A stretch of DNA of 64,000 nt. It comes from Vibrio fluminensis (lineage in GTDB: Bacteria > Pseudomonadota > Gammaproteobacteria > Enterobacterales > Vibrionaceae). Location: contig NZ_JADILO010000002.1 of assembly GCF_015278125.1 (NCBI RefSeq), positions 124,001 to 188,000 on the forward strand. The letters run 5' to 3'. The first letter of the stretch is position 1; each line of letters starts with the position of its first letter. Below the pieces are notes generated by a model. That model saw nothing but the letters and a program-made list of their open reading frames with translations. It was not told where the DNA came from and did not search any database. The position numbers and the translations under genes are program-made. This document shows positions 54,481 to 63,932 of this stretch, piece after piece.

Positions 54481-55790
54481 TAGTAGTCCACCTTTTCTGT
54501 CCATTCATTTGGAATCTCAATTAGTAAGGAATCGAGTAGATTACCAGTGGCATTCATTACACGGTATTTTGCATACTGCTCCGCGTAGTGGGCATCTAAG
54601 TAGTCTTTACGTGCTTGGAACAGCTCGTTTTCGGTATTGAGTAGATCCAGTAACGTTCGTTTACCAATACGATATTGTTTTTCGTAGGCAATAACGGTTT
54701 CCGACGCTGAATCTACATGGTCAGCAAGAAAGTTCTTTTGTTGAAGCGTTAAGTCTAACGCACTCCATGACAGACGAAGACTTTCTTCGACTTGGCGATA
54801 GGTGTTGTCGCGAAGATCTTTCGCTTTGTTCAGTTGGTATGCGGCGCGTTCAGAGAGATCTTGATCACTGCCACCATTATAAAGGTTATAGCGCAATCTC
54901 AGCATTGCTAACGTTTCGTCGCTTCTACCTTCGTCACCACCGGCATCATCTCGCCACGATTGACTCGCTTCAATTGAGATAGTGGGGTAGTAGTTACCTT
55001 TAGATTGTTTGTATTGATAGCGGGCCGAATCAACATCTACTTTAGCAATTTTTATCACTGGATGTTTGTCGTAGGCTTCGTCTAGTGCTTCAGGTAGCGA
55101 AAGCGGTAGCTTTGACGCATCAGCACGAGGGTAGATCAACCCCAGAGGTTCTTGTCCTACAAGGCGGCGAAACTGTGTGTGAGTATCAATCATATTGTTT
55201 TGCGCGGCGAGCAAGTTGCCGTGCGCTTTAGCAATACGAGCTTCAACTTGGGTGACATCTGCCGTCGACCCGATTCCTGAATCAGCACGCTTTTTGATAT
55301 CGCGATAGATTTCTTTGTGCACAGCCAAGTTACTTTCAGATAAAGCGAGCACTTCGGTGGCTTTGACGGCATCAAGATAGACTTGAGTGACTTGAAGTGC
55401 CATATCTGATGCGTCTGACAATAGTTGTAGACGAATTGATTCGGCATCAGCTCCAGTTCGGCTCATGTCATTAATGGTCGCATTCCCATCCCACAAAAGT
55501 TGAGTCAGACTTAAAGTGGCTTCTTTGCGCGTTAAATCAGTATCTTCTCGTCCCGTCGAGTCAGCAGGATCAATACCTTCGTAGCCAATGCCTGCATCAA
55601 GGTCGATGCTGGGCAAGTAGGCTCCGCCGGAAGCATCGTGCTCTTTTACCGCGCTTTGATATTCGTTATAGGCTTGCTTTATCTCTGGATTATTTTTCAA
55701 AGTAATCGCAACAGCCTGCTCTAAAGTTTGAGCATTTAGATAGCTACTAGCGAACAGACTACCAACTAGTATTGTCGTTGTTATTCTCAC
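54480..55790 (-). CDS. TolC-family outer membrane channel (LapE/AggA type)
   Basis: The 436-aa product has a signal peptide (ending near SSYLNA-QTLEQ). Two TolC repeats follow, with LEQAVAITLKNNPEIKQAYNEYQSA at the start and LPEALDEAYDKHPVIKIAKVDVDSARYQYKQSKGNYYPTISIEAS in the second half. It matches the type I secretion subset (TolC/LapE/AggA) better than drug-efflux OprM types. Inner-membrane partners and an RTX-type cargo are not in this window. It is co-transcribed with the OmpA-like gene. Confidence 0.88.
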   Translation of the reverse strand: MRITTTILVGSLFASSYLNAQTLEQAVAITLKNNPEIKQAYNEYQSAVKEHDASGGAYLPSIDLDAGIGYEGIDPADSTGREDTDLTRKEATLSLTQLLWDGNATINDMSRTGADAESIRLQLLSDASDMALQVTQVYLDAVKATEVLALSESNLAVHKEIYRDIKKRADSGIGSTADVTQVEARIAKAHGNLLAAQNNMIDTHTQFRRLVGQEPLGLIYPRADASKLPLSLPEALDEAYDKHPVIKIAKVDVDSARYQYKQSKGNYYPTISIEASQSWRDDAGGDEGRSDETLAMLRLRYNLYNGGSDQDLSERAAYQLNKAKDLRDNTYRQVEESLRLSWSALDLTLQQKNFLADHVDSASETVIAYEKQYRIGKRTLLDLLNTENELFQARKDYLDAHYAEQYAKYRVMNATGNLLDSLLIEIPNEWTEKVDY

Positions 55791-56204
55791 GATTCTCTCC
55801 CTATGCGACGCAAATTGACAAGAGACGGCTTATGGTTTGTTGACTAAATCAATGTATTGCTTAACTAAAGACTAGTTGACCGTTTGAAAAAGTAGAAATT
55901 AGATCGTATTAAAAATGAGAAATTTACGTGACTCTAGCTAAAAATTTGTTAAAAACTAATTTAGAACCCTTATGTTCAAACGAAATTGGTTTGGTACTTA
56001 AGTTTTAGCTTAATTAGTGAAAATCATTGAACAGAGCGCATTTCGCAGGGCTATTTTTTGCATAGCTCATGGTTTTATATGTTAAGTAAGTTAATGGTAT
56101 CGCTTTAATAAATGAAAAAATGAATAGTATCGAGAATTGTTGCTATAGATGTGAAAAACCATTGCAAGGAAATGTCGGTTTATGATAATTTCGCGCGCAA
56201 TCTC
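55791..56204. other. Intergenic, left part of a 762-bp gap
   Basis: AT-rich DNA holding the tolC promoter and perhaps the start of the norspermidine transcript. Nothing specific was recognised. A minus-strand frame at 56091-56363 falls in the hairpin region and is not called. Confidence 0.4.
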
Positions 56205-56345
56205 GGAACAAATTCTGGGGGATACGCGAGTGCGCATTCGGGCTGAGTGAGCACTCGTAGGGTAGGTATCGATAAATCCTTTATCGATAGAAGGGATACT
56301 TATATCGCGACGGCGATATGTGAATGGGAAACCCAACATTGAAAC
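56205..56345 (+). ncRNA. Hairpin-rich block upstream of the norspermidine operon
   Basis: Four perfect hairpins follow each other. They are CGAGTGC / GCACTCG (56227-56257), TATCGATAAA / TTTATCGATA with loop TCC (56267-56289), ATATCGC / GCGATAT with loop GACG (56302-56319) and TGGG-AAA-CCCA (near 56325-56335). No T-tract follows. This density suggests a structured 5' leader or a small RNA. I do not recognise a known riboswitch. Strand is assumed from the downstream gene. Confidence 0.45.
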
Positions 56346-56444
56346 CACATAACTTACACACACAAATCAGCTTTGTTCTACCTAAATGCCCTGTGCTTCA
56401 AAACAGCAGCATTACTGAGCCTTGATCCCTCTTTTTGACATGTA

Positions 56445-56545
56445 ATCCATCGGTTTGATGGGACGGATTTCGCACGCCCAAAGCTTGCGAAAGTACTGTT
56501 ATACCTCGCACACCATAGAGGTGGGCGTGAGGTTACGTTCAAGGG
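56445..56545 (+). promoter_or_regulatory. Structured leader with two mutually exclusive pairings
   Basis: There are three hairpins: TCCATC / GATGGGA, TTTCGCA / TGCGAAA (56468-56492) and CCTC...CACC / GGTG...GAGG (56504-56532). The loop of the second carries CACGCCC (56473-56479), complementary to GGGCGTG (56523-56529) inside the third. A pseudoknot and the third hairpin therefore exclude each other, just before the ribosome binding site (AAGGG near 56541) of the 56553 gene. This is a switch-like arrangement; the ligand, if any, is unknown. Confidence 0.5.
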
Positions 56546-56552
56546 AATAATC

Positions 56553-59438
56553 ATGAGCACAGCCTTTGAAGTCGATACTGAGAATATCGCATCCTATTTT
56601 TCTACCCAGATTCCACACGTGGAAGGGGTTTATGATCTTGCTTTAGATAGCGTTTTACTGGAGCAAGAACAATACGAGTCGCAAGTTCGTTCATATCCAC
56701 GTCGTTTGCCAATTGCGATAAAAAAAGCATTTGGAGCGCTAGTCGAAGACACACGCGGGCAGATATATTTGGACTGCCTAGCAGGGGCAGGAACCTTAGC
56801 CCTTGGCTATAATCATCCCGAGATCAATCACGCTCTAAAAGAGCAGTTAGATTCAGGGTTACCTTATCAAACCCTTGATATTACGACCCAAGCGAAAAAC
56901 ACATTTATTCAGCAAGTGAGGCGCTTTATTCCGCAACAACTTGCGGATAACTCAGTAATTCAATTCTGTGGTCCATCGGGTGCCGATGCGGTGGAAGCAG
57001 CAATCAAACTTGCTAAACAAACCACTGGGCGGAACACCATGTTCGCTTTTCGTGGTGCCTACCATGGGATGACTAACGGCACCATGGGGATGATGGGCAA
57101 TCTCAATACCAAAGCGCGTCGCAGCGGATTGATGTCTGACGTGCACTTTATGCCATTTCCCTATGACTTACGTTGCCCTTTCGGTATCGGTGGAGACGAA
57201 GGCGCCAAAGCCGGCATTCGTTATATTGAGCGCCTGCTCGCTGACGATGAAGCAGGCATCATGAAACCAGCAGCAATGATTGTTGAGCCTGTTCAAGGTG
57301 AAGGGGGCGTGGTTCCCGCACCTGCATTTTGGCTTAGAGAGCTACGCCGCATTTGCGATGAACATGGCATCTTGCTGATCTTTGATGAGATTCAATGTGG
57401 CGTAGGCAAAACGGGTTATTCCTTCGCTTATGAAGAGTCAGGTATTCAGCCTGATATTCTTTGCTTGTCTAAAGCGATTGGTGGTGGTTTACCCATGTCG
57501 TTGCTGGTGATTAACGAGCAGTATGATACTTGGCTTCCTGGTGAGCACACCGGCACTTTTCGTGGCAATCAACTGGCAATGATTTCAGGTGCGAAAGCTC
57601 TAGAGATCATTGAACGTGATAGCTTAGTTCAACATGCGCATATTGCGGGACAATATTTGCGTCATGGATTAGAAGCGATCCAAGAACGTGTTGATTGCAT
57701 TGCTGATGTACGTGGTATGGGGCTTATGCTCGGTATTGAGATCAGTAAGCCCAGCGCTGAGCGAAATAAATTTGGTGAGCCGGAGTCTGATGGCGAACTG
57801 ACACTGCGCATCCAACGTGCAGCTTTAGAGCGCGGCTTAATCGTTGAAAAAGGCGGACGAGACGGTTCGGTGATCCGTTTTCTCCCACCACTGATCATCT
57901 CTTATGAACAGTTAGATTTCGCTTTACGCGTATTGGAAGAAGCGATTCTTGTTGCTGGTGGCAATCGTGTTGCCAAAGACCCACAAGATCACTGGCGTGA
58001 GCACTTTATTCATACTGGGGCGCAAGGCAGTGACCGGTTTGCTCAAGTGATGAACCAGACTACCATTGCCATGAAGCAAGTGTTTGAACAAGTCGATGCA
58101 CCATACTCAGGTGTTGAACCTAAATTGCTCGAGCATGCGATTAAAGCTGTTGATCTCGATAATCAACAGCAAAGTCTGACTAAAGTCATTAATGACACCG
58201 CGGAGTTGGTCGCTAAAAACTCAATCATCGTTCAACACCCAAGCTGCATTGCGCATTTGCATACTCCACCGCTGATGCCTTCGGTTGTCGCAGAAGCGAT
58301 GATTGCGGCACTCAACCAGTCGATGGATTCGTGGGACCAAGCCTCTGCCGCGACTTACGTTGAGCAGCGAGTGATTGATTGGATGTGTGACAAGTACCAC
58401 CTTGGCGGTGAGTCGGATGGCATTTTTACTAGTGGCGGCACACAAAGTAACTTAATGGGGCTGCTGCTAGCGCGCGATTGGATTGCTGATCGCCTAGATA
58501 GCCACTCAATTCAAAAGCATGGTCTGCCTGAGTTTGCCAGCAAGCTACGTATCTTGTGTTCGAAAAAATCTCACTTCACCGTTCAGAAGTCAGCTTCTCT
58601 ACTTGGGTTAGGTGAAAATGCGGTGAGCTGCGTTGACTGCGAGGATAATGGCACAATTAAAACCGCCGCACTTGAAGCAGAGATCGTCTCTCTTAAGCAG
58701 CAAGGTTTGCTTCCGTTTGCGGTAGTCGGAACCGCAGGTACCACAGACCATGGTGCGATTGATAATCTCGCGGCAATTGCAGATATCGCGAAGCACCATC
58801 AGCTATGGTTCCATGTTGATGCAGCGTATGGTGGTGCGTTGATTCTCAGCCAACATAAACATCGTTTAGTTGGCATCGAACAAGCCGATTCTCTTAGCGT
58901 TGATTTTCACAAGCTGTTCTTCCAAACCATCAGTTGTGGTGCGTTATTGCTGAAAGACAAAGCGAATTTTAAGTATCTACTGCATCACGCTGATTATCTC
59001 AATCGCGAGCACGATGAGCTGCCGAATTTGGTCGATAAATCCATCGCGACAACCAAGCGTTTTGATGCACTAAAAGTGTTTATGACCATGCAAAGTGTTG
59101 GTCCTCAATCGTTGGGTAATATGTACGACCATTTGATTGAGCAGACTCAACAGGTGGCTGATTTGGTTCGAAATCATGATGAATTCGAACTGCTGGCGGA
59201 ACCCTCACTGACCACAGTGTTGTTCCGTGTAGTCAATCCCCATGTCACGGACTTAGACAGTTTAAACCAATCGTTAAGACTCGAAGCGTTAACTCGCGGA
59301 ATTGCAGTATTAGGCGAGACGGTGGTTGCAGGTAAGTCTGCATTAAAATTCACAATTTTGAACCCGTGTTTAAAGATTTCAGATTTCGAATCTTTACTCA
59401 ATGAAGTCAAATCGCTAGCGGCTGAGCTAGTTAAATAG
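56553..59438 (+). CDS. Diaminobutyrate aminotransferase / diaminobutyrate decarboxylase fusion
   Basis: The 961-aa bifunctional PLP enzyme supplies 1,3-diaminopropane for norspermidine. The N-terminal half (about 1-460) is a class III aminotransferase: GPSGADAVEAAIKLAKQTTG, VEPVQGEGGVVP, IFDEIQCGVGKTG, and the lysine motif LSKAIGGGLPMS. The C-terminal half (about 490-961) is a group II decarboxylase like DDC: HVDAAYGGALILS and SVDFHKLFFQTISCG with the PLP lysine. It converts aspartate semialdehyde to diaminobutyrate, then to diaminopropane. The fused form of this length is typical of Vibrio. It heads the norspermidine operon. Confidence 0.93.
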   Translation: MSTAFEVDTENIASYFSTQIPHVEGVYDLALDSVLLEQEQYESQVRSYPRRLPIAIKKAFGALVEDTRGQIYLDCLAGAGTLALGYNHPEINHALKEQLDSGLPYQTLDITTQAKNTFIQQVRRFIPQQLADNSVIQFCGPSGADAVEAAIKLAKQTTGRNTMFAFRGAYHGMTNGTMGMMGNLNTKARRSGLMSDVHFMPFPYDLRCPFGIGGDEGAKAGIRYIERLLADDEAGIMKPAAMIVEPVQGEGGVVPAPAFWLRELRRICDEHGILLIFDEIQCGVGKTGYSFAYEESGIQPDILCLSKAIGGGLPMSLLVINEQYDTWLPGEHTGTFRGNQLAMISGAKALEIIERDSLVQHAHIAGQYLRHGLEAIQERVDCIADVRGMGLMLGIEISKPSAERNKFGEPESDGELTLRIQRAALERGLIVEKGGRDGSVIRFLPPLIISYEQLDFALRVLEEAILVAGGNRVAKDPQDHWREHFIHTGAQGSDRFAQVMNQTTIAMKQVFEQVDAPYSGVEPKLLEHAIKAVDLDNQQQSLTKVINDTAELVAKNSIIVQHPSCIAHLHTPPLMPSVVAEAMIAALNQSMDSWDQASAATYVEQRVIDWMCDKYHLGGESDGIFTSGGTQSNLMGLLLARDWIADRLDSHSIQKHGLPEFASKLRILCSKKSHFTVQKSASLLGLGENAVSCVDCEDNGTIKTAALEAEIVSLKQQGLLPFAVVGTAGTTDHGAIDNLAAIADIAKHHQLWFHVDAAYGGALILSQHKHRLVGIEQADSLSVDFHKLFFQTISCGALLLKDKANFKYLLHHADYLNREHDELPNLVDKSIATTKRFDALKVFMTMQSVGPQSLGNMYDHLIEQTQQVADLVRNHDEFELLAEPSLTTVLFRVVNPHVTDLDSLNQSLRLEALTRGIAVLGETVVAGKSALKFTILNPCLKISDFESLLNEVKSLAAELVK

Positions 59439-59453
59439 AGGTAATGGAAAACA

Positions 59454-60698
59454 ATGGCAATTCTACAAATTGGTGCTGGTGGTGTTGGTTGGGTAGTCGC
59501 ACATAAAGCGGCGCAAAACAATGATGTGTTAGGTGATATTACTATTGCATCACGTACATTGGTTAAGTGTGAGAAGATCATCGAATCGATTGATAAGAAA
59601 AATAACCTTAAAGATGGTTCGAAGAAACTTCAGGCGCGTACAGTCAATGCTGACGACGTCGACGCACTGGTTGCTTTAATTAAGGAAGTTCAGCCTGACT
59701 TAGTGATTAATGCCGGTCCTCCTTGGGTAAACATCTCAATCATGGAAGCGTGCTACCAAGCGAAAGTGTCGTACTTAGATACATCGGTTGCAGTGGATCT
59801 GTGCAGCGAAGGTCAGCAAGTACCACAAGCTTACGATTGGCAGTGGGGCTATCGTGAAAAGTTTGAGCAAGCGGGCATCACGGGCATTTTGGGCGCGGGC
59901 TTCGATCCAGGTGTGGTTTCAGTATTTGCCGCTTATGCGGTCAAACATCTATTTGATGAAATCGACACGATTGACGTGATGGATGTGAATGCGGGTGACC
60001 ATGGTAAGAAGTTTGCGACAAACTTTGACCCAGAAACCAATATGCTGGAGATCCAAGGGGACTCATTCTACTGGGAAGAAGGGCAGTGGAAACAGGTGCC
60101 ATGTCACTCACGTATGTTGGAATTTGATTTCCCAAATTGTGGCACACATAAAGTCTACTCAATGGCGCACGATGAAGTACGCTCGATGCAGGAGTTTATT
60201 CCAGCTAAACGTATCGAGTTTTGGATGGGCTTTGGTGACCGCTACCTAAATTACTTCAATGTTATGCGTGATATCGGTCTATTGAGCCCAGATCCGCTAA
60301 CTTTGCATGATGGTACGGTTGTACAACCGTTGCATGTACTTAAAGCATTACTACCGGATCCAACGTCACTTGCACCAGGCTATACCGGTAAGACCTGTAT
60401 TGGTACTTGGGTGCAAGGCCGAAAAGATGGTAAGCAGCGTAGTGTGTTTATCTACAACAATGCGGATCATGAAGTGGCATATGAAGATGTAGAGCATCAA
60501 GCCATTTCGTACACTACAGGTGTGCCAGCGATTACAGCCGCGTTGCAGTTCTTCCGTGGTGAGTGGGCGGATAAGGGCGTGTTCAATATGGAGCAACTCG
60601 ATCCAGACCCATTCCTAGAAACCATGCCGTCGATTGGTCTCGATTGGGATGTTCAAGAGCTTGAACCGGGTCAACCGTTGATTCATAAGCTGAAGTAA
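59454..60698 (+). CDS. Carboxynorspermidine dehydrogenase (saccharopine dehydrogenase family)
   Basis: The 414-aa enzyme joins diaminopropane and aspartate semialdehyde by reductive condensation to carboxynorspermidine, using NADPH. It has an N-terminal Rossmann motif (ILQIGAGGVGWVVAHKAAQN) and the family blocks VINAGPPWVNISIMEACYQ and GITGILGAGFDPGVVSVFAAYA. It follows the fusion gene by 15 bp and precedes the decarboxylase, the order known in Vibrio. The acronym CANSDH is in use for the enzyme. Confidence 0.93.
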   Translation: MAILQIGAGGVGWVVAHKAAQNNDVLGDITIASRTLVKCEKIIESIDKKNNLKDGSKKLQARTVNADDVDALVALIKEVQPDLVINAGPPWVNISIMEACYQAKVSYLDTSVAVDLCSEGQQVPQAYDWQWGYREKFEQAGITGILGAGFDPGVVSVFAAYAVKHLFDEIDTIDVMDVNAGDHGKKFATNFDPETNMLEIQGDSFYWEEGQWKQVPCHSRMLEFDFPNCGTHKVYSMAHDEVRSMQEFIPAKRIEFWMGFGDRYLNYFNVMRDIGLLSPDPLTLHDGTVVQPLHVLKALLPDPTSLAPGYTGKTCIGTWVQGRKDGKQRSVFIYNNADHEVAYEDVEHQAISYTTGVPAITAALQFFRGEWADKGVFNMEQLDPDPFLETMPSIGLDWDVQELEPGQPLIHKLK

Positions 60699-60702
60699 TA
60701 AC

Positions 60703-60799
60703 TTGCCATTCCGTGTTGCGCGTAACGCGTGTGATGCGGGATCTTGTTTAACTGAGAGATTCCGGACTTATGCCTACGGCATGCTCCGGAATGACAAGG
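60703..60799 (+). repeat. Dispersed palindromic repeat, unit 1
   Basis: This unit starts TTGCCATTCCG and ends with the hairpin ATTCCGGA..ATGCC-TAC-GGCAT..TCCGGAAT. It is about 80 percent similar to unit 2 beginning 125 bp further on. It lies in the 293-bp gap between the dehydrogenase and decarboxylase genes of the norspermidine operon. Confidence 0.75.
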
Positions 60800-60827
60800 T
60801 TAGTTATTTATTAGCTTAAGCAATGGT

Positions 60828-60922
60828 TTGTCATTCCGCACAGCGAGGAACGAGCGAGATGCGGAATCTTGTTAAACTGAGGGATTCCGGACTTATGCCT
60901 ACGGCATAATCCGGAATGACAA
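60828..60922 (+). repeat. Dispersed palindromic repeat, unit 2
   Basis: Starts TTGTCATTCCGC with an ATTCCGC / GCGGAAT pairing. The second, stronger hairpin follows (ATTCCGGA, ATGCC / GGCAT, TCCGGAAT). A third partial GTCATCCAGAATGAC-like copy follows near 60932. Such ATTCCGG elements are common in vibrio intergenic DNA and may fold in mRNA. Confidence 0.75.
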
Positions 60923-60991
60923 GAGTGGTGGGTAGGTCATCCAGAATGACAACGTGTGGAATTGAATAAGCCACAGTAAGAAAAGGTTTGT

Positions 60992-62125
60992 ATGCAGCAT
61001 AGTGAATTAAAAACGCCTTATTTTATGATCAACGAAGATAAGTTGATTGAAAATCTTGAAAAGGCAAAGCAGCTGAAAGAGATTTCCGGTGTGAAACTGG
61101 TGTTGGCTCTGAAGTGTTTTTCAACTTGGGGCGTGTTTGACATCATAAAACCATACCTTGATGGTACCACCAGTTCTGGCCCGTTTGAGGTGAAACTGGG
61201 TTATGAAACCTTTGGTGGGGAAACTCACGCCTATAGCGTTGGTTACAGTGAAGATGATGTACGTGAAGTGGTCGATATTTGCGATAAGATGATTTTTAAT
61301 TCGCAATCGCAACTTAACGCTTATCGCCATATTGTCGAAGGCAAAGCGTCGATTGGCTTGCGTCTCAATCCGGGGGTTAGTTACGCCGGACAAGATCTTG
61401 CTAACCCGGCGCGTCAGTTTTCGCGTCTCGGTGTTCAAGCTGACCATATTAAACCGCAAGTGTTTGATACCATTGATGGTGTGATGTTTCACATGAACTG
61501 TGAGAACAAAGACGTCGATGCGTTTATCGCCTTACTTGACGCTATTTCGGTACAGTTTGGCGACTATCTCGATAAGCTTGACTGGGTCAGTATGGGCGGG
61601 GGCGTCTTCTTTACTTGGCAAGGCTATGATATCGAGAAGTTGGGGTTAGCCTTGAAAGCGTTTTCGCGAAAGCATGGGGTACAAATGTATCTTGAGCCTG
61701 GTGAAGCGATCATTACTAAAACGACCGATCTTGTGGTTACGGTCGTGGATATCGTAGAGAACGTGAAAAAGACTGCGATTGTTGATTCAGCAACCGAGGC
61801 GCATCGTCTTGATACACTTATCTATAACGAACCTGCGTCGATTCTCGAAGCAAGCGAAGTGGGTGATCACCAATATGTGATTGGGTCATGTTCGTGCTTG
61901 GCGGGCGACCAGTTTTGCGAAGCGAGCTTTGCACAGCCTTTAGAGATTGGTCAGAGGTTACACATTCTCGATAGTGCCGGTTACACCATGGTTAAGCTAA
62001 ACTGGTTCAATGGTTTGCGTATGCCTTCAGTCTTCTGTCAACGCAGCAGTGGTGAGGTTGAAAAGCTGAACGAGTTTGAGTATTCAGACTTTAAGCGCTC
62101 GCTTTCACAGTGGGGCGTCAGTTAG
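60992..62125 (+). CDS. nspC: Carboxynorspermidine decarboxylase
   Basis: The 377-aa fold-type III (alanine racemase/ornithine decarboxylase-like) PLP enzyme removes the carboxyl group from carboxynorspermidine, giving norspermidine. The PLP lysine is Lys41 in [15 protein letters not shown]. The C-terminal [16 protein letters not shown] contains the active-site cysteine partner, and [21 protein letters not shown] the phosphate-binding part. In V. cholerae NspC affects biofilm formation. Repeat units separate it from the preceding gene, so it may also have its own promoter. Confidence 0.95.
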   Translation: MQHSELKTPYFMINEDKLIENLEKAKQLKEISGVKLVLALKCFSTWGVFDIIKPYLDGTTSSGPFEVKLGYETFGGETHAYSVGYSEDDVREVVDICDKMIFNSQSQLNAYRHIVEGKASIGLRLNPGVSYAGQDLANPARQFSRLGVQADHIKPQVFDTIDGVMFHMNCENKDVDAFIALLDAISVQFGDYLDKLDWVSMGGGVFFTWQGYDIEKLGLALKAFSRKHGVQMYLEPGEAIITKTTDLVVTVVDIVENVKKTAIVDSATEAHRLDTLIYNEPASILEASEVGDHQYVIGSCSCLAGDQFCEASFAQPLEIGQRLHILDSAGYTMVKLNWFNGLRMPSVFCQRSSGEVEKLNEFEYSDFKRSLSQWGVS

Positions 62126-62142
62126 ATTCTAGTTTGTACTTA

Positions 62143-62166
62143 AAAGCCCGCGAAAGCGGGCTTTGT
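62143..62166. terminator. Terminator after nspC
   Basis: Perfect stem AAAGCCCGC / GCGGGCTTT with a GAAA tetraloop, followed by G and TTTGG, between convergent genes. Confidence 0.85.
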
Positions 62167-62199
62167 TTGGTTACTCAGAAACGTTATATCGTGGCTTCG

Positions 62200-62712
62200 T
62201 TATTGCTGGAGAACCACGCGCGTATCTTCGCTCAGTGATTCTAGCTCTTTGACCACATCTTCGATTTGAACTTCTCTAGGTAATCGCAGTGCAATCTGCG
62301 AAGTAAACAGGCTTGAACTCACGCCGCCTCCACCTGCGATAAATACACGTTGGCAATCCATATCAAGGATATCGATACCTTGATTGTCGAGTAGGTGGGT
62401 GATTTCATTCACGATACCAGCACGATCATTGGCATCGAGACGAATTTGGAAGATGGTGTCAGCGCAGTGTTGGTGTGCACCAGAGTCAATAACCTGAACC
62501 AATAAGTTAGGTTGATCTTTGAATGCTTGTTTAACCAGATCTGCATTCTCACTAGGCAGTTCCACTTTGATAACAGCGGCTACTTGGTCTTCAATAAAAT
62601 TCACTTTACTGATTAACCATTTACCACCATTTTCGTGGGTGACCGCGGCGAGTTTTTTAATTGTGGAAGGTGACGCTTTTCCGACAAAGTTTACGATGAA
62701 AGTAGTCGTCAT
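62200..62712 (-). CDS. ACT-domain protein, GcvR-like
   Basis: I use the ATG at 62712 (170 aa) because AGGAGG lies just upstream; the longer frame to 62757 has none. Two ACT domains can be followed: TFIVNFVGKASPSTIKKLAAVTHENGGKW, and the second beginning FQIRLDANDRAGIVNEITHLLDNQGIDILDM. The pattern fits the glycine cleavage repressor (GcvR) family, which binds small amino acids and modulates transcription through protein contacts. It is solitary; the regulated target is unknown. Confidence 0.82.
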   Translation of the reverse strand: MTTTFIVNFVGKASPSTIKKLAAVTHENGGKWLISKVNFIEDQVAAVIKVELPSENADLVKQAFKDQPNLLVQVIDSGAHQHCADTIFQIRLDANDRAGIVNEITHLLDNQGIDILDMDCQRVFIAGGGGVSSSLFTSQIALRLPREVQIEDVVKELESLSEDTRVVLQQ

Positions 62713-62911
62713 ATGATGCCTCCTGAATGCATTGCGAAGGACAAGTGTACTAAGCAAATATGATAAAGATTTTTGTTTTGCTTTAGATTAAGTGTAGAAC
62801 TCAGAGTATTATCCGGTTTGATCTTGATCAATTTTTTGACCTAATCCGTCAACCATACCTAAAGAATCAAACCTTGAGCACAAAATGGTATCTGTATAGT
62901 AAGTAAACGTT

Positions 62912-63802
62912 TTAAAAAGAGATTTCTAATTCGACGCCATAAAATACTTGGTCATAGTCAGCACCAGCATCAAGGGCAAATTGAGCCGCTTCTTGGTTGC
63001 CGAACCAGGGCTGACTACTGTAACTTAAACTGGCGCTTCCGCCCCACGCATCAGTGACCCAACCATGGATGTGCCCGACAGGATTAAGAAAGAAGAGCGT
63101 CACGCTGCCCATTGAATCTGACCCCCACACTTGACCGCCATTGGCGACAATATCCTGCTCAGCTTCAAACATTAACTCACCGACTACCGAGCCAAAGAAT
63201 GGAGTGATGAACAAGTCTTGCCATGATGGCACTTCTGCAAAAGCTTCGACCCCATATTCCCAGAAAAATGTAGAAAGGAATGCAGAGTAGAGGAATGAAT
63301 CGAACTCATCATAGCCAGCATGACGAGCAGCGGTGTAGTAAACGCCACCAAAATAGGGGTGCATAATGTAATTCAGAAAATGTTCGTCACGATCCCAAAC
63401 GGGCCCTTCCTTGACGTTGTCCAGCCACTTTTGCCCAAGGTTAGAGACGCTGCGGTCATCATCGTCCCACTTGGTAATTGACTCAGGTAGCAATGTCATC
63501 AAGCCAACAGTCACTACGCTCAATCCTAGAATGGTATAAGTCTGCTCTTTGAGATACTCAAAATCGGGCTCGGTAGAAATTTGTAGGTAACGTGGCGGTG
63601 AATCGAGATCTAGCCCGTTTTCGTCACTATTTAATGCGTTAAAGTCTTGAAAAGAGTAGAAGCGAGCTTCAGGACTGATTACACTGTGATCATCAAAGTT
63701 AATGGTATGCAATGGCTCTAGGTCGCTGCACACAGCGCCGGTAGATAGCGAAATAGAAAAAGCCAAAGTGGCAAAACGTCTTTTAAGCACAACGCGCTCC
63801 AT
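62912..63802 (-). CDS. DUF3943 family, predicted exported protein
   Basis: The 296-aa product has a signal peptide (MERVVLKRRFATLAFSISLSTGAVCS). One hydrophobic segment lies near residue 90 (TYTILGLSVVTVGLMTLLPES), followed by the DUF3943 core with NYIMHPYFGGVYYTAARHAGYDEFDSFLYSAFLSTFFWEYGVEAFAEVPSWQD. The C-terminus is beta-rich and could be an outer-membrane barrel part. The family's function is unknown. It stands alone, divergent from the CinA-like gene. Confidence 0.75.
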   Translation of the reverse strand: MERVVLKRRFATLAFSISLSTGAVCSDLEPLHTINFDDHSVISPEARFYSFQDFNALNSDENGLDLDSPPRYLQISTEPDFEYLKEQTYTILGLSVVTVGLMTLLPESITKWDDDDRSVSNLGQKWLDNVKEGPVWDRDEHFLNYIMHPYFGGVYYTAARHAGYDEFDSFLYSAFLSTFFWEYGVEAFAEVPSWQDLFITPFFGSVVGELMFEAEQDIVANGGQVWGSDSMGSVTLFFLNPVGHIHGWVTDAWGGSASLSYSSQPWFGNQEAAQFALDAGADYDQVFYGVELEISF

Positions 63803-63932
63803 CGTTATTATTGTTGGCTGAGGCTAGAGACAACTCATTCCGTGTTTTACTTAGTGTAGTCAACCAAATTGAAATAAATAGCGATAGGTTGCGGAAATCT
63901 GCTGGATATCAACTTTCTGCGAAAAGGAAATT

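Noticed and set aside
56205..56345. Known riboswitch (c-di-GMP, lysine, TPP, glycine, cobalamin)
   Set aside because: I compared the conserved core sequences that I remember for these classes and found none of them, so it is left as an unknown structured region.
56091..56363. 90-codon minus-strand frame upstream of the norspermidine operon
   Set aside because: It runs through the hairpin series, so its openness is likely a by-product of the repeats; no ribosome binding site.
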